A program made the translations under genes and the position numbers. Of a stretch of DNA of 64,000 nt, positions 1-10,070 are shown one piece after another (positions within the stretch are counted from its first letter, which is position 1; each line of letters begins with the position of its first letter). The notes under the pieces are model-generated. The model worked only from the letters and a program-made list of their open reading frames with translations, had not been told where the DNA came from and made no database searches. This DNA comes from Halichondria panicea (taxonomy: Eukaryota; Porifera; Demospongiae; Suberitida; Halichondriidae). Location: assembly GCF_963675165.1 (NCBI RefSeq), contig NC_087384.1, forward strand, positions 5,015,182-5,079,181. The letters run 5' to 3'.

Positions 1-467
1 TATTTGTAGTCTCCTGATTATATCGACCCAACCAAAAGGTGTGAGTCTGGCTGGCAACTGGTCTGTTTACTTAGTCCCAGATCTTTGTGATGGGTACTGA
101 CCTCCATAGCACGTTAAGGGTATATCCCAAAGACCTTAGGGCACTTCAATGTAGGAAGAACTTAGCTACTAATTCCTCAGCAACTGGTCTACCAACTATA
201 ATTTATAGCGGGTAAATTTGGTGATTTGGTGAATCAATGTTATGCTTTGCCAAATTTAGAATCACCAAATTTTCTTTAAGTCATATGTACGTGATCAAAT
301 AGCCACCGCTACACGGTATATATATTGTGTATGTTAGGCATGACTAAGTTGTTACTGGCAGGTGCTCCTGTTACTGCTACGTGTGTGTAAATTGTGCAAA
401 TTGTGCGAAATACATCAATAGTTATTTGTTTGTGCACCTCATTAATTTGAATTTTCTGTTTTTGCAG
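1..467. other. Intronic sequence of the FYVE gene, with a hairpin
   Basis: No exon is confidently visible. A possible 30-bp exon at 10-39 is bounded by an AG and a GTGTGA donor and would join in phase to the exon at 468, but its residues do not give the His-His-Cys expected before the FYVE RxCG motif, so I leave it open. A perfect 13-bp inverted repeat (214-226 AAATTTGGTGATT against 260-272) is preceded by TATAGCGGGTAA, resembling the termini of the CGTATAG MITE family seen at 40.2-41.3 kb. Confidence 0.4.
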
Positions 468-623
468 GAGTTGTGGTGGCGTTTTTTGTGGAAGTTGTTC
501 CAATTTCTTCTGCCCTGTGCCTCATGAGCAGCTGTTTGAAGAGACTAGAGTTTGTGAAAAATGTTTTTACAAATTGGATGGTCATCTTATATCAAGAGAC
601 TGCATTTCAGTCCCACCATCTTA
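468..623 (+). CDS. 3'-terminal exon of a FYVE-finger gene, MTMR3/4-like (partial)
   Basis: The exon follows a TTTTTGCAG acceptor (459-467), begins with the third base of a codon and ends at TAA 621-623. It encodes RSCGGVFCGSCSNF followed by a PVPHEQLFEETRVCEKC segment: the C-terminal half of a FYVE zinc finger, with CxxxxxCxxC and CxxC zinc ligands. FYVE fingers bind phosphatidylinositol 3-phosphate on endosomes. The finger lies almost at the C-terminus, and the VPxxQLxxxxRVCxxC spacing resembles the myotubularin-related phosphatases MTMR3/MTMR4, which also end in a FYVE finger; EEA1-type proteins are an alternative. The rest of the gene lies to the left, outside the window. The FYVE identity is clear, the MTMR assignment is inference. 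Confidence 0.6.
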
Positions 624-1309
624 AGACACTGCACTATAGCTAGACTATTCCAATTCATAGTTTTTTTTTTATTATTATTATTATACAATGTGATCACAAG
701 AAATTATTCCTCACTTCCCCATAGACATAGTAGTACAGTGTAGACATTTATTCTTTTAGCAAATAGAAACTTATCTTATAAAGACTGGTTTATTGTCACC
801 CTTTGTGAGTGAATAAAATTATGTTCGAATCAGTTTATATCAACGTGCTCAGAGTGCATATACACACTGTGTGTGTATGTATTTTAAGGTGTTCACAACA
901 TTAATTGATAATTCAGCGCTACAATTTGTATTAAACAATGTATATATTTACCGTAACTACATGAGCTCGTGTAGGCCACATCAATTTAATTAAGGAAGTC
1001 CATCCTTTTTGGGGCAGGATTTACCTATAAAGCAATATCCGCAGCAAAATAATTTGGTCCTCAAAAGTTGAAAAATTGGGCTTAAGGTATATTGCAATGT
1101 CTTTAGAAAGACTGGCACCAGCATTATAATGTACTATAATTATTATAGTCATATGAGACGCATGCAATAATCTGTGTTGTCACGAGACTCAATTCTGACT
1201 AAGATCTCAAGTACATGAATGAATTAAGACTCAATAAATTAAATCTTACAAAAATAAAAATGAAAACACAACAGAGATCGATCTAGTGACAGTTTTGTAC
1301 CTGAGAGAA
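624..1309. other. Intergenic / 3' UTRs
   Basis: AT-rich spacer between two convergent genes (the FYVE gene + and the RING gene -). I see no ORF with family features and no repeat shared with the rest of the window. Confidence 0.5.
812..817 (+). terminator. Candidate polyadenylation signal AATAAA
   Basis: AATAAA 190 bp after the stop codon of the FYVE exon, on the same strand. Confidence 0.4.
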
Positions 1310-3266
1310 TCACACTTTAAATGCATGGACTACTCTAACAACGTACTGCCTACACACTGGACACTCTGCCAGCTGACGGCCACAGCGAACACAAGTGAGC
1401 ATGTGACCACAGTCTAATAGCACACAGTCCACGGGAGCGTCCATACACACCTTACATAGGAAATCACTCTCGGCATCTGGAAGGAGGAAATAAAGGAGGA
1501 AATGAAGCTGCCATGCTGGACACAATGAAAGGGATGGCAATACAATCTTGGTCACATGACACTACTTGTACACGTATACGAGCCACGTACGTGATTATGT
1601 ATCACATAATAGCTTGCAATTACAACATCCTAGGTAACGTAATTTAGCTACAGGCATGTGACACACATTCCATACATGTAATGCAACCTGTATACATGAT
1701 GTGCAAGTGTATACAATGTACAATGTACCTGTGCATGTATGTGAGAAGTATACACTCACCAGTATCTCCAGCCTCTGTAATCTTGGCCTCCATTTCTAGA
1801 GAGAAAAGAAGCACACAATAGTTCATTATGCACTACTGTACAATAACAATGGGCATTGAGGTTACTAGGATGCGTTTAACAACACACATCAGTACCACAT
1901 CAATACACATGATCGCTCATTGGCTTCTGAAAAGAACAATTCACATGCTAATCTAAATAGCTACAAGGCATATTAACATGTACAATGAATGAATATATCC
2001 AGCAATCTCGAACCCTACGTTTTTTCCCTATGCAAAAAGTGACCCCAGATGTAATATACATGCAATAAACATTTCACAAAATGCCGTAACTACTTTAAGA
2101 GGATACAGGAGATGACCAAAGCACTGGCTGACTCACTTTTCTGCTCTTCTCTGGCTTTCCACAATGTCTTGACTTTCGTGAGGAGCTCGTCCTTCTCTAC
2201 ACACCCTTTGTAGTCGATACAGTTCCTCTGTAGAATGATTTTGAGCTGCTTCACAGACAACAGACTAATGTCCTCCTCATGATCCAACTCATTGATGGTG
2301 CTCACACTCGCAAGGTCCACCGTCTGTAGGAAATTAAGACAGACTATAAACACTGTTAGGTACATGGCTTCAAGGTAGTGCTGTGCTGACAAAATTACTA
2401 TGATCTGTAGTGTGAGAGCCATGAAAATTATAGCAAAATCAGTACAATCAGGCATTCACCACACTCTGACTAAGCGCAGAGCACAAAGAATCTCTAAACT
2501 GTAAGGACAATTAAAACATGGCTGTTGTACATTTAGTGTTGAATTAGCCTCCTACATGTGCACGGGGCCTCTTGACCAAGAAATTAATAAAGAGCAGAAG
2601 TGGGTGTGGGGACGACACTAGTATAGTGAATAGACATCCTTCTGATTGTTAAGGACATCCTTAAGGACAAAGGCAATAATAATGTAGTAGGTCAAACCAG
2701 TGTAAATATGTTCTAGTATCCTAGTTTTGTATACACAGGTGTATCAGTACAAGGCCTAGAATGAAATACAAAGGTTTACAATCTAATCTACCATCAAGTA
2801 CCTTCTTCACTTTCTTTCTGATATGTAGTCCTTCTTCAGTGGGAGTTGCTCCATCTACTCTATCACTACCTCTCTCATTTCCACCAGAACGTCGGCCCCC
2901 ACCAGCACCAGGGTTTGAGTAAGCAGTGCTGTGATAGTTCAATGAAGACATATCAATATTGGTCATGTCTGTACCGGGCGGTACATTTTTGAGTTCTCGA
3001 ATTGCGTCGTTTGCTTTCTCTACGAGCGCTTTCGCTTGTCTTGACAGAATGACTTCAATGAGGTCTTCAGTGGTCGAGTTTAAGGAAACCTGTATGTGAT
3101 TATGTTTCATGTAGTACTGGAGGTTGGAATGTTTGAGTGTCAATAGTTGAGACCGCTTCATTACTGGGCTTGTGAACACGATGCATCTATGGCAAATGTG
3201 TGAGCCTTTAGGAACACTGAGTTGAACGCATGTACTGCAAAAGTGCAGCTGGCAGTTGTTGCACGT
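1310..3266 (-). CDS. RNF34: RNF34/RFFL (CARP)-type E3 ubiquitin ligase, 5' end not found
   Basis: Four exons join in phase on the minus strand: 3266-2802, 2323-2137, 1795-1760 and 1476-1310 (TGA at 1312-1310), all with AG/GT boundaries. In order they encode the second half of a FYVE-like finger ([13 protein letters not shown] then CHRC), a SAP-like helical segment, a low-complexity Gly/Ser/Arg linker, a second SAP-like segment ([13 protein letters not shown]), a short 12-codon linker exon, and a C-terminal C3HC4 RING (CKVC..CGHMLTC..CGR..CPVCR) ending [13 protein letters not shown]. This order and the C-terminal string match RNF34 and rififylin, ligases acting on caspases, p53 and endosomal cargo. 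The exon with the first zinc-ligand pair and the start codon should lie above 3266 but I could not place it. RNF34 versus RFFL cannot be separated; a pre-duplication ancestor is likely. Confidence 0.88.
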
Positions 3267-4454
3267 CTGTGTGAGAGAAGAGATGACTTTAAATACATAC
3301 CATCTTACAGCACCACAAAAGTGTTGCACAAAATTAAAAGAAGAAGCAATGATTTGGCGCTTATAATTATATTAGTTGGCGATTAGCAATATAACGTAAA
3401 GTAATTGAAGCTGTTCCATGAGACTATAATACGAATAGCCTCAATTTCAGGCCACGTTATAATTTCTTTTCTTGGCGCTTAATTGGAACATAGATACAGG
3501 AAGAGAAACAAAAGCGCCCCTCGAATAGCCATCCGTGTTTCCCTACGATTTAATCGAGGCTGCCTACTTTAAACGTTTGAAAAAATGGCCAAAGATACAA
3601 AAAAGAGACAAATGATTGTCTTACTGTTGTATAAGAATTTTGCTGCTTAACTTTCAGTTCAATTGAATGCTTTAGGCCATATGCTACACAGTACACTACT
3701 TAGTTAGGCAGTTCTAGCTATATTATAGTAGCAGGAGGTACATAGTGTCGCATGTACCTCTAGCTACTTCACAACAATCGAAGTCATGTTTTTGACGATG
3801 CCTAGGAGCAAGGGGCATCGAATCGAAGTTTTGGGGGGGCTTGGAAAGGTCTGTTGTTTTACTTAACTACTTGACTGTAACAGCCATAAAAGGTTGTTTA
3901 CCGCATTGGGTGAGGGAAACACGGATGGCTTGTCAAGCCTCTGTTTGATTTTATGTGTAGCTTATGTGCGCACGTGATCCGTTGCCAATCCGTCTCTTCC
4001 TGTATCTATGATTGGAACAAATCATTTTTTGGACTTGGCGCTTCTATTAGGGTAGCACTGTAATTAGAAGAAAGACGGTATGCCATATACGTACTCATAT
4101 TCATACTCATATCTAACATGTATAGTCATGCTGTATATCAAGCTAGCTGACCTTTCTGCTCAGCAGGTTAATCCTTGTCCCACAAGAGTCACACATGTCC
4201 TAGATCCTAGACCCTCCTGATCCTCTGACCAGTACCCCTTTCTTCTGCCACTAGCACTGCACTAGATAGCTCGATCGGTGGACAAAAACCACCAGTCACA
4301 CGTACGTTAACACGTTCACCTCAGACCCTTTGTTCAGTTTTTGTTAGTGATATTCCTAGATATATCATATCCTGTGGGAATACACATCTGCAAATCTGGA
4401 TACCTCCCACTTTTAGAGATGGGCGTGGCCCCTATTTGGAATTTCTTCTCTGCA
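3267..4454. other. Divergent intergenic region with one MITE
   Basis: Lies between the minus-strand RING gene and ARL16. It should contain the missing first exon of the RING gene and both promoters. A transposon (3489-4010) occupies most of the centre. No other gene is visible. Confidence 0.4.
3489..4010. mobile_element. 522-bp MITE, family B (hAT-like by target duplication)
   Basis: Terminal inverted repeats begin CATAGATACAGGAAGAGA at 3489 and end with the complement at 4010. The flank ATTGGAA(C) occurs directly on both sides (3482-3488 and 4011-4017), a 7-8 bp target-site duplication. Sub-terminal ATCCGTGTTTCCC is also inverted. The same terminus followed by GGATTGGCAACGG bounds the larger element at 12796-17845. 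No ORF, so non-autonomous. Confidence 0.75.
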
Positions 4455-5036
4455 ATGGACAAGAATGAATGCCTCATCCTTGGACCAGAAGGTACGGGAA
4501 AAACATTACTCCTGAAGAAACTAAGCAATCTTCCATTGTCGAACAAGAAAAATCCCACCCCCAATTTGGAGATATCAGAAAACACTTCACTGGACACTGA
4601 CTTGACTGCTGGTATAGTACACACAGTACCTACTGCAGGCACAAACATCGAGAGAGTGAAACTATCAAACAGTGTGTGGTGCACATTGAGAGAATGCGGA
4701 CAAAGCATTGCCCCGTTGTGGAGTAGCTACTACACTGATTGCAATATGGTTTTATATGTCGTCGATATCACCAATTTAACACAAATATCTGCAGCAACAA
4801 TGCTTCTTCTGGATATACTAACTGCGAAAGAGCTCAGATGCAAACCTATGCTGATATTCTTTAACAAATGTGATTGTGAACTGAGAACGAGTTTAACTGA
4901 GCTAAAGTCCATAATGAGACTAGATGAATTGATCGAGAACACCACGCAATCAGTGAGGTTGCTTGAAGGAAGCTGTGTCACTAAAGAGGGACTGAAAACT
5001 ATCATTGAATGGATAATTGAGAACGCAAACCTTTAA
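4455..5036 (+). CDS. ARL16: ARL16-like small GTPase, intronless
   Basis: A 193-residue reading frame from the Met at 4455 (MDKNECLILGPEGTGKT); the frame stays open upstream to 4341, but ARL16 proteins start just before the P-loop, so the internal Met is preferred. Visible: P-loop GPEGTGKT, a switch II region reading RECGQSIAPLWSSYY instead of the usual WDxGGQ, and the guanine-binding NKCD. The ECGQ/GPxWSSYY block and the C-terminal helix are typical of ARL16, a divergent ARF-family GTPase tied to ciliary traffic and, in vertebrates, to RIG-I inhibition. It has no N-terminal amphipathic helix or glycine for myristoylation. No introns are needed. Identity is strong from motif order; function is taken from the family. 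Confidence 0.85.
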   Translation: MDKNECLILGPEGTGKTLLLKKLSNLPLSNKKNPTPNLEISENTSLDTDLTAGIVHTVPTAGTNIERVKLSNSVWCTLRECGQSIAPLWSSYYTDCNMVLYVVDITNLTQISAATMLLLDILTAKELRCKPMLIFFNKCDCELRTSLTELKSIMRLDELIENTTQSVRLLEGSCVTKEGLKTIIEWIIENANL

Positions 5037-5207
5037 TTGTGTACGTTTTTTGCATTTGTTGTTAGAGTAGAATCCATTTTATTTTGCACAGTTTTATTGT
5101 TGGACTTCTCCTTGATATTCACAGTCCAATGAATAATCTCTCTCTATTAGGATCCTCGCCTCGAATCCTCGCCGCTTGACTGGATTCGAGGCTGAGGTTC
5201 CAGTATG
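5037..5207. other. Short spacer before the hsp70 promoter
   Basis: Contains the 3' UTR of ARL16 and a short hairpin repeat (5158-5192, listed separately). Confidence 0.4.
5158..5192. repeat. Short hairpin of the GCCTCGAATCC repeat family
   Basis: Perfect 11-bp arms GCCTCGAATCC (5158-5168) and GGATTCGAGGC (5182-5192). The same terminal motif recurs at 20312-20351, 20859-20929, and at the ends of the elements at 12947, 23659 and 24990, so this is probably a minimal member of one MITE superfamily. Confidence 0.6.
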
Positions 5208-5343
5208 TTCTAGAATTTTCGCGCATGTTTGCGCAGTTACGAGCTACGCCCACTAGCAAGCTCTGTAGCAGCAGCTAGATCTAGCTAGAAGATGCTGGAG
5301 TTATGGTAGATTATTCTAGAAGCTCAAACTCAATGTGTATAAA
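5208..5343 (+). promoter_or_regulatory. Heat-shock promoter: HSEs and TATA box of hsp70
   Basis: A perfect three-unit heat shock element, TTCtaGAAttTTC, lies at 5208-5220. A second, two-unit element TTCtaGAA lies at 5314-5321, just before TATAAA at 5338-5343, about 100 bp before the hsp70 start codon. HSF trimers bind such alternating TTC/GAA units, so the gene is predicted to be heat-inducible. Confidence 0.8.
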
Positions 5344-5440
5344 TGCAATGCTCTTTCTGTGGTACCAGAAACAAGTCAGAAACAAACCAAATCTATACAG
5401 AAGAAGAAAAAAAGAAATCATCAATTCAACAACTTGAAAA

Positions 5441-7357
5441 ATGGCAAACACCCAAAGAACAGCCATCGGAATCGACCTGGGAACAACCTACTCTTGTGTT
5501 GGAGTCTTCCAGCATGGAAAAGTTGAGATCATTGCAAACGATCAAGGCAACAGGACCACACCTAGCCACGTTGCATTCACAGACACCGAGCGACTTATCG
5601 GAGATGCAGCAAAGCAGCAAGTAGCTCGAAATCCTGAAGGGAGCATATTCGATGCCAAGAGACTCATTGGACGCAAGTACACAGATCCTGTTGTTGCAGC
5701 TGACATGAAGAATTGGCCATTCAAAGTCGTCAGCGACTCTGGAAAACCAAACTTCAGAGTAAACTTCAAAGGCGAAGACAAGAACTTCACACCAGAGGAA
5801 ATCAGCTCCATGATACTAACAAAGATGAAGGACACAGCTGAGGCATATCTCGGACAAACTGTTACTGATGCAGTTGTCACGGTTCCGGCCTACTTCAACG
5901 ATGCACAGAGACAAGCCACAAAGGATGCTGGACACATTGCCGGACTGAATGTACTTAGGATCATCAACGAACCCACTGCAGCTGCTTTGGCGTATGGACT
6001 CGACAACAAAGCTGGACTTGAAGACAAAGAGAAGAATGTTCTCATCTTTGATCTAGGAGGTGGTACGTTTGATGTGTCTATTTTGACCATCTCTGAAGGA
6101 TCCATGTTTGAAGTGCGCTCCACGGCCGGCGACACCCACCTGGGTGGAGAAGACTTTGACAACCGTCTTGTTGACCATTTTGTTAATGAGTTCAAAAGAA
6201 AGTTCCACAAAGACTTGAGCAAAAATCCACGTGCTCTAAGAAGACTGAGGACAGCCAGTGAGAAAGCGAAGAGGACCCTTTCTTCAAGCACAGAAGCTGC
6301 TATTGAAGTGGACGCTCTACACCAAGGAGTGGACTTTTTCTCTAAAATCACCCGTGCACGATTTGAGGAACTCTGCATAGACCTCTTCAGATCCTGCCTT
6401 CAGCCAGTGGAGAAAGCACTGACTGATGCTAAGCTAGACAAGGCTCAGATCGATGAGATCGTTCTAGTCGGTGGCTCCACAAGGATCCCACGAATCCAAA
6501 AGATGCTGCAAGATTACTTCAATGGCAAAGAACTCAACAAATCGATCAACCCTGACGAGGCTGTTGCATATGGAGCTGCCATACAGGCTGCCGTTCTCAC
6601 TGGAAACAAGAGCGATGTGGTGCAAGATATGCTTCTGGTCGATGTGGCTCCACTCTCTCTCGGTATCGAAACTGCTGGAGGTATGATGACAAAACAGATT
6701 GAGCGAAACACGAGAATTCCAAAACGCACGTCACAAGTTTTCACAACCTACTCCGACAACCAGCAGGCTGTTACTATCCAAGTATTTGAGGGTGAACGAG
6801 TGATGACAAAGGACAATAACTTACTAGGCACTTTCGAACTCAATGGCATTCCCCCTGCCCCGAGAGGAGTACCCAAGATCGAAGTGACCTTCGATATCGA
6901 TGCCAATGGTATCCTGAATGTTTCTGCTAAAGACCAGAGCACTGGGAAGAAGAACGAAATCACCATCAATGATAACGGTAAACTATCAAAGGAAGATATC
7001 GAAAAAATGCTCTTCGATGCTCAAAAGTACAAAGCTGATGACGAGGCACAGCAGCAGCGAATTGAGGCAAGGAACAAACTGGAAAGCTATGCCTTCAGTG
7101 TACAGAGTGCAGCAAGAGAGTGTGAGAGCAAGATTAGCAGCGATGACTACCAGAAGATCAGTGGAGAAGTTACAAGCACACTCAAATGGCTGGAAGCAAA
7201 TCAACTTGCTGACAAAGAGGAACTGGAGTACAAGCTTTCAGAGCTACAGCAAGTATGCAACCCCATCATGAGCAAGCTTCACCAGGGAGCCAAAAGTGAT
7301 GGATCAAGTTCAACTGACACCGATAATGGTGGCCCTACCATTGAGGAAATGGACTAA
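5441..7357 (+). CDS. HSP70: Cytosolic heat shock protein 70, intronless
   Basis: 638 residues, the normal length for cytosolic Hsp70, starting at ATG 5441 within [20 protein letters not shown]. The nucleotide-binding domain covers roughly residues 1-385 with the phosphate loops IDLGTTYS and [12 protein letters not shown] and the signature [14 protein letters not shown]. The interdomain linker is followed by the peptide-binding domain and a helical lid from about residue 510. The chaperone binds and releases unfolded proteins in an ATP-driven cycle in cytosol and nucleus. No introns plus upstream HSEs indicate a stress-inducible type. The tail reads GGPTIEEMD, so the usual EEVD that docks TPR co-chaperones (HOP, CHIP) carries Met for Val. 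Confidence 0.98.
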   Translation: MANTQRTAIGIDLGTTYSCVGVFQHGKVEIIANDQGNRTTPSHVAFTDTERLIGDAAKQQVARNPEGSIFDAKRLIGRKYTDPVVAADMKNWPFKVVSDSGKPNFRVNFKGEDKNFTPEEISSMILTKMKDTAEAYLGQTVTDAVVTVPAYFNDAQRQATKDAGHIAGLNVLRIINEPTAAALAYGLDNKAGLEDKEKNVLIFDLGGGTFDVSILTISEGSMFEVRSTAGDTHLGGEDFDNRLVDHFVNEFKRKFHKDLSKNPRALRRLRTASEKAKRTLSSSTEAAIEVDALHQGVDFFSKITRARFEELCIDLFRSCLQPVEKALTDAKLDKAQIDEIVLVGGSTRIPRIQKMLQDYFNGKELNKSINPDEAVAYGAAIQAAVLTGNKSDVVQDMLLVDVAPLSLGIETAGGMMTKQIERNTRIPKRTSQVFTTYSDNQQAVTIQVFEGERVMTKDNNLLGTFELNGIPPAPRGVPKIEVTFDIDANGILNVSAKDQSTGKKNEITINDNGKLSKEDIEKMLFDAQKYKADDEAQQQRIEARNKLESYAFSVQSAARECESKISSDDYQKISGEVTSTLKWLEANQLADKEELEYKLSELQQVCNPIMSKLHQGAKSDGSSSTDTDNGGPTIEEMD

Positions 7358-7635
7358 CTCAATGTACTTTTATGTAGTGTGTATATAGATCTACACTGTT
7401 TTATTATGTTTTGTCATGTGAGTGAGTGTTGTAATAATTATAATAATAGTGTTGTTATCTTTACATGTTAGAAGAATATCCCCTAGCTACTCATAGTATA
7501 TGCAAGTGATGCAGTTCATTGTTGTGGCAATATCGATCACTTTCAGTTGAAATTGTTCACACATCAACTCAATACGACAATGCGAACAACAATAACACCT
7601 CAATCCAACATACATACATACATATAGCAAAACGC
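7358..7635. other. Convergent 3' UTRs of hsp70 and SNAP29
   Basis: 278 bp of AT-rich sequence between two convergent stop codons. No clear AATAAA and nothing else identifiable. Confidence 0.4.
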
Positions 7636-8316
7636 TTAGATACGTTTCTTTATGTCCCTGTTAATGTGTTCCATTTTATCTCTATCTCTATCTATCTTGT
7701 ACTTTAACCTGTCAACCTGAATTTCAGAATCATCCAATTGTACGCCGATAAGCTCTCCCACACCCATCAGTCTGTCGAGCTGTTTACTCATTTCGTCCAG
7801 GTTACCGTCAACAACCTTACTACCAGTGCTTTCCAATTGGTCCATCTTTGCAGCACTCGTCTTGGGTTTACTTCTCGTGGGATTTGAAGGGTTTGGAGGT
7901 GGTTTATAGTCTTTAGGGTCAGTGACTTCTTTCCCCTCTTTTCGTTTTGAGAAGTAGTTGGCGATTCCTCCAAACGGTGATTTAATGAGCCTCAAGTTTC
8001 TCTTGGACTTGTCTAGGTCAACGTGTATTTCATCTAGTTTTCTCTCCACATTATCGAGCTTCTCAGCTTGAAGTTCCAACTCCTGCGTCGTGTCTATCCC
8101 CATTCTATATGTCTCATTCAACGACCTCAGGGAATTAGCTGATGACTCTTCCATTCGTCGAATTGCCATCTGCTCTCGAGTTTGGTAGTCAAGTGGCTCG
8201 TTGCCTTGAGCTGGACCTTGGTCCCCTCGACTGTTAGAATATCCTGAAGACCTTTGACTGCTACTCCCAAATCCACCGTCATCATTATCATCACCAAATG
8301 GGTTACGTCCTGCCAT
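7636..8316 (-). CDS. SNAP29: SNAP29-like Qbc-SNARE
   Basis: 226 residues from ATG 8316, the Met of MAGRNPFGDD; the open frame continues upstream, but conserved SNAP29 proteins begin just before the NPF motif. In order: an N-terminal NPF tripeptide (the EH-domain ligand of SNAP29), an acidic/Ser-rich stretch, a first SNARE helix (Qb, about residues 50-120), the conserved KSPFGGIANYF block, a proline-rich linker without the palmitoylated cysteine cluster of SNAP-25, and a C-terminal Qc SNARE helix (about 160-226). SNAP29 supports fusion at endosomes, Golgi and autophagosomes (with syntaxin-17 and VAMP8). Missing linker cysteines and the NPF argue for SNAP29 over SNAP-25 or SNAP-47. No introns interrupt the coding region. 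Confidence 0.9.
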   Translation of the reverse strand: MAGRNPFGDDNDDGGFGSSSQRSSGYSNSRGDQGPAQGNEPLDYQTREQMAIRRMEESSANSLRSLNETYRMGIDTTQELELQAEKLDNVERKLDEIHVDLDKSKRNLRLIKSPFGGIANYFSKRKEGKEVTDPKDYKPPPNPSNPTRSKPKTSAAKMDQLESTGSKVVDGNLDEMSKQLDRLMGVGELIGVQLDDSEIQVDRLKYKIDRDRDKMEHINRDIKKRI

Positions 8317-9299
8317 TTCACCTATAATAAATATTGTGCTATAAAAGAATATACGTATTGATTTGATCCGAGTAGATCGAGCTTCTAGTCGAGTCATGGC
8401 TGCTGCCTATATAGCTCTAGTACAGTGAAGGCTAAACCAACAGTCCTTTTCCTGTACAATAAGCTAGGACTTTGTATATAATTTTGTATATAACTCACCA
8501 TGTACCATGTACCACTGCACTAGCTGGCTATTTCTTCACAAGTACTGTACTATACTGGATCTGTGTTGATCTTGAATAATCACATGACACCATCATTCCT
8601 ACGAATGATCGTGTAACACACCGGTATTATGCCTTGTCTATTATTGAGCAACTTGTTAGGCGATCTTTACTGATATAAAGAAAAAGATCACCTAATAAAG
8701 AAGTTAGAAATGACAAAAAAGCTGCTAGCCGGCCAAAAGCCTCGATCCCAGGCCGACGCTAGCCGGCCAGCTACTGGAACTAGCCGGGGGAATGTCTCAA
8801 TCGTGTCCGAGTGTAGATCTAGTGAAATCGAAATGCATGCAACAGACAGCAAAAACTTTGAAAGTGGCACAGGAAATAATTGCCAGTAGATACTAATTTA
8901 TAGTATCTATGGTTAGATCTACCTAAGCTTAACGTTCTTAGTTGGGCGTAGTCGAACCCTCTTACATGCGAGTGACTCCAGTGCAATATATGGCATGTTG
9001 CACGAGGGCGCCTGCAATAACTAACTTTGTTGCCCAATGACGTCAATGATTGGTCAAGTTTTTCTGTAATAAAAGACATGTGTTTTGAGTGGAATTTTAG
9101 TGAATTCATGAATTCTTAGGTTTTCTTCCCACAACTAGAGAGCAATGCGGATTGGCTATTTATTGACAGACATTATACAATAAAGTGAACATGTATAATG
9201 TCACACTTACGCACAACTGTGACTCAAAATATGTGCATAATTATACCCAGGTTATGCACACGTTATACACAGTGTATATGTACACATGTTAGACATTAT

Positions 9300-9385
9300 A
9301 CTGCTACGAAAAACAGGTGAGTCACGGATGGTTTTACTACAAAACTGCAGAACTTGAAATACGTAAAACGACCACTTCCGTACAA
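9300..9385 (-). repeat. Fragment of family B transposon
   Basis: Read on the minus strand this matches 12826-12905 (ACGGAAGTGGTCGT, later CTGCAGTTTTGTA and ACCATCCGTGACTC), the left arm of the element starting at 12796. No termini are visible, so it is a decayed piece. Confidence 0.6.
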
Positions 9386-9841
9386 TCCTATACCTTTGAT
9401 TAAACATATCGTGTTATAACGAGTTATTTTCGTATAGTCTATGGACATTTTCATATTTTTTCGTATTGTATAGAGCATCACCAGAAAATTGAGTCATGAT
9501 TCTACATCACGATTTTGAGCTGTGCGATTTGAATACTAAACTAGACATGTACAGTTGTTGAAAATTTGTACCAGGAATAATTACCGGCTATTAATTATAC
9601 GTACAGTAATTATAATCAAGTCAGCCCTTGTTGCATGAAATAGGAAAATGAAGGTGCTGTTTATTGAACTGATATTATATAGCCGCTGCCTGCAGTCAAA
9701 GCAGTCATGGATCAATACATATAATACATACGATGAACAAGCACACACACACAGCATACATTGAAAACTGGTATAATTATTTTCAGCTACGAGGCTGAGG
9801 GCACCACTCTACAAACTACTCCTAGGAATATAAGAAGATAC

Positions 9842-9978
9842 ACATTACAAAAACAACAACACATGCTTACAAGTTAGTGTTGTGGGTAGACCTGATAGTG
9901 AATGTATACATTACAAAAACAACAACACATGCTGCGGCATAGTTACAAGTTAGTGTTGTGGGTAGACCTGATAGTGAA
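9842..9978 (+). repeat. Tandem duplication in the promoter region of the kinase
   Basis: Two copies of a unit beginning ACATTACAAAAACAACAACA and ending GACCTGATAGTGAA (9842-9902 and 9908-9978); the second copy contains an extra TGCGGCATAG. They lie 90-230 bp upstream of the kinase start codon and could duplicate a regulatory site. Confidence 0.8.
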
Positions 9979-10070
9979 AGGAAATATCTAACACACCAAA
10001 CAAACAAACAAAAACCTTTTAACCTTTTTAGTGTATACATTCAGTTGGCTAGTTATTAGCACCTAACACA

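Larger units (their letters stand above)
8317..10070. other. Intergenic region upstream of the first Kelch kinase
   Basis: About 1.75 kb without a convincing gene. It holds an unpaired GCCTCGATCCCAGGCCG fragment near 8740, a fragment of the family B element (9300-9385), a tandem duplication near the kinase start (9842-9978), and otherwise AT-rich sequence with TGCATA/TATACA-rich stretches around 9180-9290. Confidence 0.5.

Noticed and set aside
10-39. Penultimate exon of the FYVE gene
   Set aside because: Phase fits, but the residues before RSCG do not match the FYVE HHC motif.
3301-3350. Candidate 5' exon of the RING gene ending FCGA before a GTAAGA donor
   Set aside because: It joins in phase but lacks the first zinc-ligand pair expected of the FYVE-like finger, so it was not added to the model.
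5890-6969. Long ORFs antisense to hsp70
   Set aside because: Shadows of the codon bias of the real gene; no family features.
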